64,000 nucleotides of DNA from Yersinia artesiana (GCF_902726545.1 NZ_CACVAD010000015.1:30126-94125), one strand, 5' to 3'; positions 38,791-48,405 are shown, numbered from the stretch's first letter. Notes: generated by a model from the letters alone, not told the origin. Translations and numbers: made by a program.

Positions 38791-40032
38791 ATGGCAAAAG
38801 TATCACTGGAGAAAGACAGAATTAAGTTTCTGTTAGTGGAAGGGGTGCACCAGAGCACGGTTGATAATCTGCGTGCAGCCGGTTATAGCAATATTGAATA
38901 TCATAAAGGTGCCTTAGACACCGAATCACTGAAAGAATCTATTCGTGATGCTCACTTCATCGGGATCCGATCGCGCACGCATCTGTCCGAAGAAGTCTTT
39001 GCTGCCGCAGAAAAATTGGTTGCAGTAGGTTGTTTCTGTATCGGTACCAATCAGGTTGATTTAAAAGCGGCGACTAAACGTGGTGTGCCGGTATTCAATG
39101 CACCTTTCTCCAATACCCGTTCGGTAGCCGAAATGGTACTGGGCGAGTTACTGCTGATGTTCCGCGGGATTCCATCCGCCAATGCCAAAGCGCACCGTGG
39201 CGAGTGGAACAAATTGGCAGTCGGTTCCTATGAAGCCCGTGGTAAAAAACTGGGCATTATCGGCTATGGTCATATCGGGACTCAGCTAGGGATTCTGGCT
39301 GAAAGTGTCGGCATGAAAGTGTTCTTCTACGATATTGAAAATAAACTGTCGCTGGGGAATGCACAGCAGGTACGTCATCTGTCTGACTTGCTGAATATGA
39401 GTGATGTGATTAGCCTGCATGTGCCAGAGAATCACTCCACCAAGAATATGATCGGCCCTGAGCAGTTGGCTCTGATGAAACCGGGCGCGATGTTGATAAA
39501 TGCTTCACGCGGAACGGTGGTTGATATCCCGGCACTGTGTGATGCGCTGGCGAGCAATCATCTGGCGGGTGCGGCAATAGACGTTTTCCCTGAAGAGCCA
39601 GCAACCAATAAAGACCCGTTCAATTCACCATTGTGCGAGTTTGATAATGTGTTATTGACTCCGCATATTGGTGGTTCAACTCAGGAAGCGCAGGAAAATA
39701 TCGGTGATGAAGTGGCCGGTAAATTGGCGAAATATTCCGACAACGGATCAACGCTGTCTGCGGTTAACTTCCCGGAAGTTTCTCTGCCAGCTCACGGTGA
39801 TAACACTCGCCGCTTGCTGCATATCCATGAGAACCGCCCAGGCATCCTGACCAGCATCAACAAAATCTTTGCTGAGCAGGACGTCAACATTGCCGCGCAG
39901 TATTTGCAAACCAGTGCTGATATCGGTTATGTCGTTATTGATGTCGAAACTGATGATGCGGAAAATGCAGAAAAAGCCTTGCAGGCAATGAAAGCGATTC
40001 CGGGGACTATCCGCGCGCGTTTGCTCTATTGA
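38791..40032 (+). CDS. serA: D-3-phosphoglycerate dehydrogenase
   Basis: First step of serine synthesis. The start at 38791 (MAKVSLEKDRIKFLLVEG) follows GGGGAC and gives 413 residues. NAD-binding fold GYGHIGTQLGILAES, INASRGTVVDIPAL, catalytic His in LLTPHIGGSTQEAQENI. A C-terminal ACT domain from about residue 340 gives serine feedback inhibition. Serine feeds glycine and the GcvTHP system encoded downstream. Confidence 0.98.
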   Translation: MAKVSLEKDRIKFLLVEGVHQSTVDNLRAAGYSNIEYHKGALDTESLKESIRDAHFIGIRSRTHLSEEVFAAAEKLVAVGCFCIGTNQVDLKAATKRGVPVFNAPFSNTRSVAEMVLGELLLMFRGIPSANAKAHRGEWNKLAVGSYEARGKKLGIIGYGHIGTQLGILAESVGMKVFFYDIENKLSLGNAQQVRHLSDLLNMSDVISLHVPENHSTKNMIGPEQLALMKPGAMLINASRGTVVDIPALCDALASNHLAGAAIDVFPEEPATNKDPFNSPLCEFDNVLLTPHIGGSTQEAQENIGDEVAGKLAKYSDNGSTLSAVNFPEVSLPAHGDNTRRLLHIHENRPGILTSINKIFAEQDVNIAAQYLQTSADIGYVVIDVETDDAENAEKALQAMKAIPGTIRARLLY

Positions 40033-40056
40033 TAGATGTTGTACTGATATAACTAA

Positions 40057-40092
40057 GCACCCGTTATGTATAAAATATCGGGTGTTTTTTTA
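40057..40092. terminator. Terminator between serA and convergent fau
   Basis: Stem CACCCG (40058-40063) with CGGGTG (40079-40084), further pairing in the AT loop, then seven Ts. Confidence 0.8.
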
Positions 40093-40111
40093 TATCGTCG
40101 CGCAGCACATC

Positions 40112-40708
40112 TCACCACCGCCACACTTTTGTTGGTGTCACAATCTCTGGCAACGGCACATCCCAATGTTCACTCGGTAAGTGCTCTACCTGCTGGCAAT
40201 CATGAGCCAGACCAATAGGATAGGGGCCACCTTGCTGCCAGTTTTGCAGCGTACGATCATAGAATCCTCCCCCCATACCTAAGCGCTGCCCATCTTGATC
40301 AAACGCGACCAGCGGCGTTATCACGACATCCAGTCGATTTAATGGCAAGACATCGCGTACATCTAATTGAGGCTCCAGAATGTTCAGGCGATTACGAATG
40401 AGCTGGCTATCAGGACGATAGTGGAGAAACAACAAATGGCCGGGACAGAAAGGATGAAGTACCGGCAGATAAATCTGTTTTTTCTGCTGCCACAGTAATT
40501 CGATAACAGGAGCGGTATCTAACTCGCCATCGAAAGAGAGAAATAGTGCGATAGTATTGGCTTGCTGAATTTTGTCGTGGGAAGCGATTTGTCTGGCGGC
40601 GAGATTGGCGGATTGTTGTTGTTGCTCAGGAGTCAAAAGACGCCGACGCTCACGGATTTCACTGCGAATTTTTTGTCGCTCAAGAGCATGCTGCGGATTT
40701 AGAGGCAT
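40112..40708 (-). CDS. fau: 5-formyltetrahydrofolate cyclo-ligase
   Basis: The ygfA product, converting 5-formyl-THF to 5,10-methenyl-THF. At 198 residues, with an N-terminal basic helix (RQKIRSEIRERRRLL), FLSFDGELDT, and the signature VITPLVAFDQDGQRLGMGGG followed by FYDRTL. It follows ssrS (6S RNA), the conserved zapA-ssrS-fau arrangement, so long 6S precursors run into it. Confidence 0.95.
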   Translation of the reverse strand: MPLNPQHALERQKIRSEIRERRRLLTPEQQQQSANLAARQIASHDKIQQANTIALFLSFDGELDTAPVIELLWQQKKQIYLPVLHPFCPGHLLFLHYRPDSQLIRNRLNILEPQLDVRDVLPLNRLDVVITPLVAFDQDGQRLGMGGGFYDRTLQNWQQGGPYPIGLAHDCQQVEHLPSEHWDVPLPEIVTPTKVWRW

Positions 40709-40785
40709 TTTATTAACTTAAAAAAGAAAACTGCCTGTATCAGAACGAACGTGGTAACCGTAAATACGTGTTACACGATAAGAAA

Positions 40786-40969
40786 GGGATCTCCGAGATG
40801 CCGCCGCAGGCTGTAACCCTTGAACCCATGGTTCAAGGTGAACGCAGCGTCGCAACCTTAAGGCTTCTCGGCGGACCGAGCATGCGCACCGGTTACGGAG
40901 GCACTACATTCTGTTGGTATTAAATATCGGCTCAGGGGACTGGCCCGCTGACGAACACCTCAGAGAAAT
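40786..40969 (-). ncRNA. ssrS: 6S RNA
   Basis: A 184-nt RNA on the minus strand that mimics an open promoter and sequesters sigma70 RNA polymerase. The 5' end ATTTCTCTGAGGTGTTCG matches E. coli ssrS; the closing 3' strand ends GGCATCTCGGAGATCCC. The conserved GGCCAGTCCCCTGAGCCGATATTT, the central bubble flanks and the CACCTTGAACC...GGTTCAAGGG stem are all present. Ends are inferred from E. coli homology. Located between zapA and fau as in all enterics. Confidence 0.95.
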
Positions 40970-41006
40970 TCTTTACTCACTGCTGAATCTATCATTCAAC
41001 AGCGAT

Positions 41007-41336
41007 TTATTCAAACTGTGCATCCTGACGTTCAGAGATGCGACCCTGCTCAAGCAATGCTTGTTCAATGGTCTGTTGTAACATCCGAATACGCTGTTCC
41101 ATATTGGATGCATAGTCACGTGTTTTCAACCTTTCCTGAGCTAATTCGTGACATACGTTCAATGCCGCGATGAAAACCAACTGCTCAGTATTGGTGACTC
41201 TAGTGCGAACTTTCAGATCTTGCAACCGTTGGTTAAGATCTTCTGCGGCCATGTTCAACGCATCTTGTTGTTCTGGCGGACAATTAACTCTTAACGAGCG
41301 ACCAAAAATTTGAATATCTACCGGTTGTGCAGACAT
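41007..41336 (-). CDS. zapA: Cell division protein ZapA
   Basis: Promotes FtsZ filament bundling at the Z-ring with ZapB. At 109 residues it matches E. coli. N-terminal globular part [20 protein letters not shown], then a long coiled-coil helix ending in [20 protein letters not shown]. It is upstream of ssrS; an ERIC lies in its 380-bp leader region. Confidence 0.95.
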   Translation of the reverse strand: MSAQPVDIQIFGRSLRVNCPPEQQDALNMAAEDLNQRLQDLKVRTRVTNTEQLVFIAALNVCHELAQERLKTRDYASNMEQRIRMLQQTIEQALLEQGRISERQDAQFE

Positions 41337-41443
41337 GCCACCTTCCTGACTAATTTCGCGCCAGCCCTGAAAACCAGAGGCAAAATGCTCGTAGCTGCAA
41401 AGCGGGCGTCACTATATATATCTCGATACCAAGATTCAACCCC

Positions 41444-41569
41444 TTTACCCGTCATACTTCAAGCTGCATATGCGTGGCTACTCTCGCTTACCCGAATCAT
41501 TGACTGGCGTCAACTCAACGGGATTCACTCAATTGCCGCCTTCCTGCAACTCGAATTATTTAGGGTATA
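41444..41569. repeat. ERIC element between zapA and ygfB
   Basis: 126 bp, ends TTTACCCGTCATACTTCAAG and GAATTATTTAGGGTATA, very close to the copy at 35788. The 380-bp gap between divergent zapA and ygfB consists of this, the short repeat following it, and promoter sequence. Confidence 0.9.
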
Positions 41570-41637
41570 TATCCATTGTTTTTCAAGTGACAAGAGGCTT
41601 TGCCGCTTTCTGTATCTTGAAATCTATAGGATATAGG
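41566..41637. repeat. Short repeat, copy 1 (TATCC...GGATA ends)
   Basis: About 72 bp starting at the ERIC end: TATATCCATTG ... CTTTCTGTATCTTGAAATCT ATAGGATATA. Its right half matches 44860-44888 (CTTCCTGCATCGAGAAATCT). This looks like a small repeat family with mirrored TATCC/GGATA ends. Confidence 0.4.
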
Positions 41638-41716
41638 GTGTTGCGTTTTCTGGTATAGCGACCTTTCTTGGTGGTAGCATAACACGAACTTATCCTGCCA
41701 ACGATGACGAATACGC

Positions 41717-42295
41717 ATGTCTATAGAGAATACATTACCAACTTACCAATCACTTGCCCTGGCATTGAACCAGCAAGCAGTGGCATTAACCCCTGCTGAA
41801 ATGCATGGACTGATCAGCGGCATGCTCTGTGGAGGCAGTAAAGACGATGGCTGGCGTACACTGGTGCATGACCTGACCAATGAGGGTGTCGCCTTTTCAC
41901 AAGCTCTGAATTTGCCGTTACAACAGTTACATGAAGCAACACAAGAAGCGCTGGAAAACGAAGGTTTTATGTTCCAGTTGCTGATTCCTGAAGGAGAAGA
42001 GGTGACTGTTTTTGACCGTGCTGATGCATTATCCGGTTGGGTAAACCATTTCCTGCTAGGGCTTGGAATGCTGCAACCGAAATTGGCGCAAGTGAAAGAT
42101 GAAGTGGGTGAAGCTATTGATGATTTGCGTAATATCGCTCAGCTAGGGTATGACGAAGATGAAGATCAGGAAGAGCTGGCTCAATCATTGGAAGAAGTCA
42201 TCGAATATGTCCGTGTCGCGGCCATCTTGTGTCATATCGAATTTACTCAAGAAAAACCGACAGCCCCGGAAATACGTAAGCCGACATTACACTAG
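41717..42295 (+). CDS. ygfB: YgfB / UPF0149 family protein
   Basis: A 192-residue acidic cytoplasmic protein of the YecA/YgfB (UPF0149) family. No enzyme activity is known; in Pseudomonas YgfB modulates a beta-lactamase regulatory path. Core [29 protein letters not shown] and the acidic [22 protein letters not shown]. First gene of ygfB-pepP-ubiH-ubiI, 54 bases before pepP. Confidence 0.92.
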   Translation: MSIENTLPTYQSLALALNQQAVALTPAEMHGLISGMLCGGSKDDGWRTLVHDLTNEGVAFSQALNLPLQQLHEATQEALENEGFMFQLLIPEGEEVTVFDRADALSGWVNHFLLGLGMLQPKLAQVKDEVGEAIDDLRNIAQLGYDEDEDQEELAQSLEEVIEYVRVAAILCHIEFTQEKPTAPEIRKPTLH

Positions 42296-42349
42296 ACGAA
42301 TCAGTGTCATGCGTTAAATGATGAAAATCGGATATTTCAGGAGAGTGTA

Positions 42350-43663
42350 ATGACTCAGCAAGAATACCAGAACCGCCGTCAAGCGCTGTTGGCGAAGATG
42401 GCACCGGGCAGTGCTGCTATTATTTTTGCCGCACCAGAGGCCACGCGCAGTGCCGATTCCGAATATCCCTATCGGCAGAATAGCGATTTCAGCTATTTGA
42501 CGGGCTTTAATGAGCCGCAAGCGGTGCTGATTCTGGTGAAAAGCGATGAGACTCACAACCACAGTGTGCTGTTTAACCGGGTGCGGGATTTAACCGCTGA
42601 AATCTGGTTTGGCCGCCGTTTAGGGCAAGAGGCCGCACCTGAGAAGTTGGGTGTTGATCGCGCATTACCTTTCGATGAAATCGACGAGCAACTCTATTTA
42701 CTGCTTAATCGCCTTGATGTGATTTATCACGCGCAGGGGCAATATGATTATGCAGATAAAATTGTTTTTGCTGCTCTGGAAAAGTTACGTAACGGTTTTC
42801 GTAAAAATCTACGCGCACCCGCAACTTTGACTGACTGGCGGCCATGGCTGCATGAAATGCGTCTGTTTAAGTCAGCAGAAGAAATTGCTGTGCTGCGCCG
42901 CGCCGGTGAAATCAGCGCGCTAGCCCATACCCGCGCGATGGAGAAATGCCGCCCAGGAATGTTCGAATACCAACTGGAAGGGGAAATTCTGCATGAGTTT
43001 ACCCGTCATGGTGCGCGTTATCCGGCCTATAACACCATCGTCGGCGGCGGTGAGAACGGCTGCATTCTGCATTACACCGAAAATGAGTGTGAACTGCGGG
43101 ATGGTGAATTGGTGCTAATTGATGCCGGTTGTGAATATCAGGGCTATGCCGGTGATATTACTCGTACTTTCCCGGTTAACGGCAAATTCAGTCCAGCGCA
43201 ACGCGAGATTTATGACATCGTGCTAGCCTCCATCAACAAAGCACTGGAGCTGTTCCGACCAGGCACCAGTATCCGCGAAGTCACGGAGCAAGTTGTGCGG
43301 ATTATGATCACCGGCTTGGTTGATTTGGGCATCCTGAAAGGAGATGTCGAGCAGCTCATTGCTGAACAGGCACACAAGCCATTCTTTATGCACGGCCTGA
43401 GCCACTGGCTGGGGTTGGATGTGCATGATGTCGGCGATTATATCAACAGTGAGCGTGGTCGTATTCTTGAACCGGGTATGGTGTTGACCATTGAGCCGGG
43501 CTTATATATTGCGCCAGATGCCGATGTTCCGCCGCAATATCGTGGTATTGGTATTCGCATTGAAGATGACATCGTGATTACCGCAGAGGGTAATGAAAAT
43601 CTGACCGCCAGTGTGGTAAAAGATCCCGATGAGATTGAAGCTCTTATGGCGGCAGCGAGATAA
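42350..43663 (+). CDS. pepP: Xaa-Pro aminopeptidase P
   Basis: Manganese metallopeptidase removing an N-terminal residue before proline. At 437 residues. The pita-bread fold metal ligands are visible: the Asp pair in LIDAGCEYQGYAGDITRTFP, His in FMHGLSHWLGLDVHDVG, Glu in MVLTIEPGLYI and Glu in GIGIRIEDD. Translation runs almost directly into ubiH (3-base gap). Confidence 0.97.
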   Translation: MTQQEYQNRRQALLAKMAPGSAAIIFAAPEATRSADSEYPYRQNSDFSYLTGFNEPQAVLILVKSDETHNHSVLFNRVRDLTAEIWFGRRLGQEAAPEKLGVDRALPFDEIDEQLYLLLNRLDVIYHAQGQYDYADKIVFAALEKLRNGFRKNLRAPATLTDWRPWLHEMRLFKSAEEIAVLRRAGEISALAHTRAMEKCRPGMFEYQLEGEILHEFTRHGARYPAYNTIVGGGENGCILHYTENECELRDGELVLIDAGCEYQGYAGDITRTFPVNGKFSPAQREIYDIVLASINKALELFRPGTSIREVTEQVVRIMITGLVDLGILKGDVEQLIAEQAHKPFFMHGLSHWLGLDVHDVGDYINSERGRILEPGMVLTIEPGLYIAPDADVPPQYRGIGIRIEDDIVITAEGNENLTASVVKDPDEIEALMAAAR

Positions 43664-43666
43664 CTG

Positions 43667-44836
43667 ATGAGCGTGATAATTGTCGGTGGCGGTATGGCCG
43701 GTGCAACACTGGCGCTGGCTATTTCATCCCTTACACATGGGAAGATGCCGGTGGCGCTGGTTGAAGCGCAGCGTCCTGATAGCAGGCAGCATCCGGGTTT
43801 TGATGCCCGAGCCATTGCACTGGCGCACGGCACCTGCCAGCAATTGGCTAGTATTGGCCTCTGGTCGGCTCTGGCCGATTGTGCCACCGCCATCGAACAT
43901 GTTCACGTCAGTGATAGTGGTCATTCCGGCTTTGTGAATCTGCGGGCGCGAGATTATCGTGTTCCGGCGCTGGGTCAGGTCATTGAGTTGCATGATGCGG
44001 GTAAGCGGCTATTTGCCTTGTTACAGAAAGCGCCGGGAGTGACCCTACATTGCCCGGCCAAAATGGTTGATGTGGTTCGCACGGCTGAATCTGCCACGGT
44101 GACATTGGATAACGGCCAACAGCTTCACGCTAAACTGTTGGTGGCGGCGGATGGCTCTCATTCCGCATTGGCTCAGGCCTGTAACATTCAGTGGCAGCAG
44201 CAGGATTATCAACAGGTTGCGGTGATCGCCAATGTCACGACTTCTGAGCTACCCAACGGGCGTGCTTTTGAGCGCTTTACCCGTAATGGGCCGTTGGCGC
44301 TGCTGCCGATGTCTCAGGGGCGCAGTTCGTTGGTGTGGTGTCATGCCAAAGAAGATAGAGCACAGGTTGATAGCTGGGATGATGCCCGTTTTTTGGCGGA
44401 GTTACAGCGCGCTTTTGGCTGGCGTTTGGGGAGAATGCTCCATGCTGGCAAACGCCACAGTTACCCGCTGCAATTGCTCACTGCCACGCGCCATGTTAGC
44501 CATCGTCTGGCATTAGTCGGCAATGCCGCCCAAACATTGCATCCGATTGCCGGTCAGGGGTTTAATCTCGGTCTGCGTGATGTGATGTCATTAGCAGAAA
44601 CTATCGCGCGGGCGGGGAATGATCCCGGTGATTATAAGGTGCTCAGTCAATATCAACAGCGGCGGGAACCGGATCAACAGGCAACCATTGGTATCACTGA
44701 TGGGTTAATCCGTCTGTTTGCCAACCGCTATGGGCCGTTGGTGGTTGGGCGCAATCTTGCTTTGATGTCGATGGAGCATATGCCTGCCATCCGTGATACT
44801 TTCGCGCGGCGCACGCTGGGATGGGTCGGTCGCTAG
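43667..44836 (+). CDS. ubiH: 2-octaprenyl-6-methoxyphenol hydroxylase
   Basis: Flavin monooxygenase of ubiquinone synthesis (C1 hydroxylation). At 389 residues: FAD-binding VGGGMAGATLALAI at the N-terminus, the VAADGSHSALAQ motif, and GNAAQTLHPIAGQGFNLGLRD. The GNAAQTLHPIAGQG form (Asn-Ala-Ala-Gln) is typical of UbiH, whereas UbiI has GDAAHTVHP. Membrane-associated; works with the UbiI encoded next. Confidence 0.95.
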   Translation: MSVIIVGGGMAGATLALAISSLTHGKMPVALVEAQRPDSRQHPGFDARAIALAHGTCQQLASIGLWSALADCATAIEHVHVSDSGHSGFVNLRARDYRVPALGQVIELHDAGKRLFALLQKAPGVTLHCPAKMVDVVRTAESATVTLDNGQQLHAKLLVAADGSHSALAQACNIQWQQQDYQQVAVIANVTTSELPNGRAFERFTRNGPLALLPMSQGRSSLVWCHAKEDRAQVDSWDDARFLAELQRAFGWRLGRMLHAGKRHSYPLQLLTATRHVSHRLALVGNAAQTLHPIAGQGFNLGLRDVMSLAETIARAGNDPGDYKVLSQYQQRREPDQQATIGITDGLIRLFANRYGPLVVGRNLALMSMEHMPAIRDTFARRTLGWVGR

Positions 44837-44838
44837 TT

Positions 44839-44888
44839 TTATCCGTCATCTTTCACGTTGCTTCCTGCATCGAGAAATCTATCGGGTA
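44839..44888. repeat. Short repeat, copy 2, between ubiH and ubiI
   Basis: About 50 bp, TATCCGTCATCTTTCACG ... CTTCCTGCATCGAGAAATCT ATCGGGTA. Shares its right half with 41610-41637. It is the reason ubiH and ubiI are 87 bases apart. Confidence 0.4.
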
Positions 44889-44923
44889 AATAAAGTTTAT
44901 ATTTTCATGGGATATATCTCGGT

Positions 44924-46138
44924 ATGCAATCATATGACGTGGTAATCGCCGGTGGCGGAATGGTCGGCCTGGCACTGGCTTGCGGGCTGCAAGGCAGCGG
45001 TCTGCGCATCGCCATTCTGGAATACCAGCCAGAACAAGAACCGCTACCTGCGCCAGTGACCGGTGAGTGGGCACTTCGGGTCTCGGCGATCAATGCCGCC
45101 AGTGAGCGCTTACTGCAAAAAATTGGTGTGTGGGAGAACATCCTGGCTCTACGCGCCAGCCCTTATAGTGGCATGGAAGTGTGGGACCAAGACAGTTTTG
45201 GCAAAATTGCTTTCCACGCCGATGAGTATGGTTTCAGCCATCTTGGGCATATTATTGAAAACCAGGTTATTCAGCAGGCGCTCTGGCAACGGGCAAGCCA
45301 ATTGGCTGATGTCACCTTGCTGGCCCCCGCCAGTATCAAACAGGTAGCTTGGGGCGAAAGTGAAGCATTCATTACCTTAACGGATGACCGGATGCTGAGC
45401 ACCAAACTGGTGGTCGGGGCCGATGGGGCCAACTCTTGGTTGCGCCAACATGCTGATATTCCACTGACATTTTGGGATTACGCTCATCACGCGCTGGTGG
45501 CCACTATTCGCACGGAAGAAGCCCATCAGGCCACGGCACGTCAGGTGTTTCATGGCGACGGCATTTTAGCCTTCCTGCCATTTAGCGACCCGCATCTTAG
45601 CTCGATTGTTTGGTCAGTCTCACCTGAGCGTGCCGCCGAGTTAACCGCACTGCCCGCTGAGCAGTTTAATCGCGAGTTGGGCATGGCATTTGATATGCGG
45701 CTGGGGCAATGTCAGCTTGAAAGCGAGCGCCAAACCTTCCCACTGACCGGGCGATATGCGCGCAGTTTTGCCGCTCATCGGTTGGTTCTGGTTGGTGATG
45801 CCGCCCATACTGTGCATCCATTGGCCGGGCAGGGGGTGAATTTAGGTTTTATGGATGCTGCTGAATTGGTTTCAGAACTCCGGCGCTTGCAGCGTCAGGG
45901 CAAAGATATTGGTCAACACCTTTATTTACGCCGCTATGAACGTCGCCGTAAACACAGTGCGGCGGTGATGCTCGCCAGTATGCAAGGGTTTCGTGATTTA
46001 TTTGCCGGTAACAATCCAGCTAAAAAACTGCTGCGTGATATCGGGTTAACACTGGCTGATAACTTGCCGGGCATCAAACCGCAGTTAGTGCGTCAGGCGA
46101 TGGGGTTAAATGATTTGCCCGATTGGCTCGATGAATAA
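44924..46138 (+). CDS. ubiI: 2-octaprenylphenol 5-hydroxylase
   Basis: Flavin monooxygenase performing C5 hydroxylation in ubiquinone synthesis (formerly visC). At 404 residues: VVIAGGGMVGLALACGLQGS, LVVGADGANSWLR and GDAAHTVHPLAGQGVNLGFMD. The paralogy with UbiH is clear, but the sequences are distinct. Last of the ygfB operon. Confidence 0.95.
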   Translation: MQSYDVVIAGGGMVGLALACGLQGSGLRIAILEYQPEQEPLPAPVTGEWALRVSAINAASERLLQKIGVWENILALRASPYSGMEVWDQDSFGKIAFHADEYGFSHLGHIIENQVIQQALWQRASQLADVTLLAPASIKQVAWGESEAFITLTDDRMLSTKLVVGADGANSWLRQHADIPLTFWDYAHHALVATIRTEEAHQATARQVFHGDGILAFLPFSDPHLSSIVWSVSPERAAELTALPAEQFNRELGMAFDMRLGQCQLESERQTFPLTGRYARSFAAHRLVLVGDAAHTVHPLAGQGVNLGFMDAAELVSELRRLQRQGKDIGQHLYLRRYERRRKHSAAVMLASMQGFRDLFAGNNPAKKLLRDIGLTLADNLPGIKPQLVRQAMGLNDLPDWLDE

Positions 46139-46426
46139 CCAGGGTATAAAACCCGCCTCAGTTGAAATAATCTAATTTCAGCCCACTTTTCGCATTAGTT
46201 TTTTTCACTCATAACCAAAGCCTGATAAGTTGATTCTGACAGGGTTTTGGTTGTTTCGTTATATAACATCGCTATTTTTACGGTTTAATTGTTAATTATG
46301 TGCCTCTTGGCGCATTTTTACAGTGGAAAACTCTGCACAATACCCCAGCCTTTTGTCGTCCTAACTCTGGTTATCGCCTATTTTAGCTTATGGTTACCTG
46401 ATGAATTCAGTGATAACGTTGGGCAA

Positions 46427-46442
46427 AAGGTATCGTTTGCGT
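46427..46442 (+). promoter_or_regulatory. PurR-like operator upstream of gcvTHP
   Basis: AAGGTATCGTTTGCGT matches the PurR palindrome ACGCAAACGTTTGCGT at 12 of 16, with the right half complete. It lies 204 bases before gcvT. E. coli gcvTHP is repressed by PurR and activated by GcvA/Lrp. The rest of the 507-bp gap has AT-rich sequence suited to these but no gene. Confidence 0.6.
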
Positions 46443-46503
46443 AACGGTGTTCATGCCTGTTTTTATTGGGGGATGAAGCCGGTATAAAACACTCATGACA
46501 TGT

Positions 46504-46631
46504 TATATCCAAAGCAATTGGAGTTGTAGGTAGGCGGCAAGCGAATGAATTCCCGATGAGCTTACACCGGTAAGTGATTCGGGTGAATGAACGTAGCCAA
46601 CGCCCCTACGGCTTCAAGTGCGAAGGGTATA
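46504..46631. repeat. ERIC-like element in the gcvTHP leader
   Basis: 128 bp, ends TATATCCAAAGCAATTGGAG and CTTCAAGTGCGAAGGGTATA; central CCCGATGAGCTTACACCGG TAAGTGATTCGGG palindrome. It ends 14 bases before the gcvT ATG, and lies between the PurR-like site and the gene. Confidence 0.85.
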
Positions 46632-46645
46632 TTGAGGGAGAGTAG

Positions 46646-47743
46646 ATGGCTAAGCAGACCCCGCTGTATGACCAACACGTGGCGTGCGGTGCGCGCATGG
46701 TAGATTTTCATGGCTGGATGATGCCATTGCATTATGGTTCCCAAATCGACGAGCACCATATCGTGCGCCAGGGTGCCGGTATGTTTGATGTTTCGCACAT
46801 GACAATTGTCGACTTGCACGGTGCCCGTACCCGTGAATTCCTGCGTTATCTATTAGCTAATGATGTTGCCAAACTGACCCAACCGGGCAAAGCCCTTTAC
46901 ACTGCCATGCTGAATGCCTCCGGCGGTGTTATCGATGATTTGATTGTCTATTTCCTACGCGAAGACTATTTCCGTTTAGTGGTTAACTCCGCTACCCGCG
47001 AAAAAGATCTGAACTGGATCATTCAGCATGCTGAGCCGTATCAGGTTGATGTCACTGTACGTGATGATTTGGCGCTGGTGGCAGTGCAAGGCCCAACAGC
47101 ACAACAGAAAGTCGCGACCTTACTCACTCCTGAGCAACAACAAGCGATCGCAGGAATGAAACCGTTCTTTGGTATTCAGGTTGATGATTTGTTTATCGCC
47201 ACCACCGGTTATACCGGCGAAGCAGGTTACGAAATTGCGCTGCCTAAAGAGCGGGTTGTCGAATTTTGGCAACAGTTGCTGGCTGCCGGTGTGAAACCCG
47301 CAGGTTTGGGTGCGCGTGACACTTTGCGCCTGGAAGCCGGTATGAACCTCTATGGTCAGGAGATGGACGAAGGCGTTTCGCCGCTTGCCGCCAATATGGG
47401 TTGGACAGTGGCCTGGTTGCCAGAAGACCGTCAGTTTATCGGCCGTGAAGCACTGGAGCAGCAGCGTGCTAACGGGACTGAACAACTGGTAGGTTTGATC
47501 ATGACCGAAAAAGGTGTATTACGTAATGAGTTGCCGGTGCATTTTTCTGATGATTCGGGCAATCAGCATGTTGGCGTGATAACCAGCGGTTCATTCTCTC
47601 CTACACTGGGTTTTAGTATTGCGCTGGCCCGTGTCCCTGCGGGGATAGGTGAAAATGCAGTAGTGCAAATCCGTAACCGTGAGATGCCGGTGCGGGTCAC
47701 AAAACCGGGTTTTGTGCGGGCGGGTAAACCGGTCGCGCTGTAA
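46646..47743 (+). CDS. gcvT: Glycine cleavage system T protein (aminomethyltransferase)
   Basis: Transfers the methylene group from the aminomethyl-lipoyl H protein to THF, releasing ammonia. At 365 residues. Seen: [63 protein letters not shown]. The ATG follows GAGGGAGAG, the only part of the leader free of ERIC sequence. First of gcvTHP. Confidence 0.97.
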   Translation: MAKQTPLYDQHVACGARMVDFHGWMMPLHYGSQIDEHHIVRQGAGMFDVSHMTIVDLHGARTREFLRYLLANDVAKLTQPGKALYTAMLNASGGVIDDLIVYFLREDYFRLVVNSATREKDLNWIIQHAEPYQVDVTVRDDLALVAVQGPTAQQKVATLLTPEQQQAIAGMKPFFGIQVDDLFIATTGYTGEAGYEIALPKERVVEFWQQLLAAGVKPAGLGARDTLRLEAGMNLYGQEMDEGVSPLAANMGWTVAWLPEDRQFIGREALEQQRANGTEQLVGLIMTEKGVLRNELPVHFSDDSGNQHVGVITSGSFSPTLGFSIALARVPAGIGENAVVQIRNREMPVRVTKPGFVRAGKPVAL

Positions 47744-47809
47744 TTATTTAGAGTATTCTGAATTCTACGAGCCACACCTTTTTGGCTCTACCCTTTTTAA
47801 GGAGCAGCA

Positions 47810-48196
47810 ATGAGCAATGTACCAGCAGATTTGAAATATGCGTCATCTCATGAGTGGGTTCGTGCCGATGGTGATGGTGTGTACAGCGTCGGGATCACCG
47901 AGCATGCGCAAGAGCTACTGGGTGACATGGTGTTTGTTGATTTGCCAGAAGTGGGCAGTGAAGTTTCCGCTGGCAGCGATTGCGCTGTTGCTGAATCCGT
48001 TAAAGCTGCTTCTGACATTTATGCGCCAATCAGTGGTGAAATCATCGCTGTGAATGCTGAGCTGGAAAGTTCCCCAGAGTTGGTGAACAGCGCGCCTTAT
48101 ACCGATGGCTGGCTATTTAGCATCAAAGCTTCTGATGAAAGTGAGTTGGATAGTTTGTTAGATGCCGAAGCCTATCAGGCGACTATCGACGAGTAG
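47810..48196 (+). CDS. gcvH: Glycine cleavage system H protein
   Basis: Lipoyl carrier shuttling the aminomethyl group between P and T proteins. At 128 residues. The lipoylated lysine is in [17 protein letters not shown] (about residue 65). [21 protein letters not shown] is the N-terminal signature. It is 66 bases after gcvT and 209 before gcvP. Confidence 0.97.
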   Translation: MSNVPADLKYASSHEWVRADGDGVYSVGITEHAQELLGDMVFVDLPEVGSEVSAGSDCAVAESVKAASDIYAPISGEIIAVNAELESSPELVNSAPYTDGWLFSIKASDESELDSLLDAEAYQATIDE

Positions 48197-48209
48197 ATGA
48201 AAAAAGCCT

Positions 48210-48330
48210 GAGGTGAGTGATCAGTGCAATGAGCTAAGGGTTGACCACGTCTACGGGCGCTCCGGTGGCTTACGCCACTACGACCCGAACGACGTGTTTC
48301 CCCTTAGTTCGGCTTTGTGAGTACTTCTAA
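48210..48330. repeat. Palindromic repeat between gcvH and gcvP (YPAL-like variant)
   Basis: Inverted arms GCTAAGGGG (48233-48241) and CCCCTTAGT (48301-48309), then core GTGGC-TTAC-GCCAC. The core matches the element at 2253 (ACGGCTTACGCCGT and following CGACCC..AACG.C). The ends are diverged from typical YPALs. Its hairpin falls inside the gcvTHP transcript, possibly tuning gcvP against gcvT/H. Confidence 0.5.
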
Positions 48331-48405
48331 AACCTCTCCAAGGCGCGGTTAATAAATAATATCAAATATTTCCCGTCCCATGCCCTATTCAGGAATTTGT
48401 AGCAC

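Noticed and set aside
40786..40969. Looked at first like another large palindromic intergenic repeat
   Set aside because: The reverse strand matches E. coli 6S RNA from its 5' end to its 3' closing stem, and it lies between zapA and fau.
40981..41003. Hairpin between zapA and ssrS (CTGTTGAAT with ATTCAGCAG)
   Set aside because: Nine pairs including a wobble and no T-run; more likely part of the ssrS promoter or processing region than a terminator, so not listed as a feature.
43438..43893. Minus-strand frame of 151 codons
   Set aside because: Antisense across the pepP-ubiH junction; both real genes are full length.
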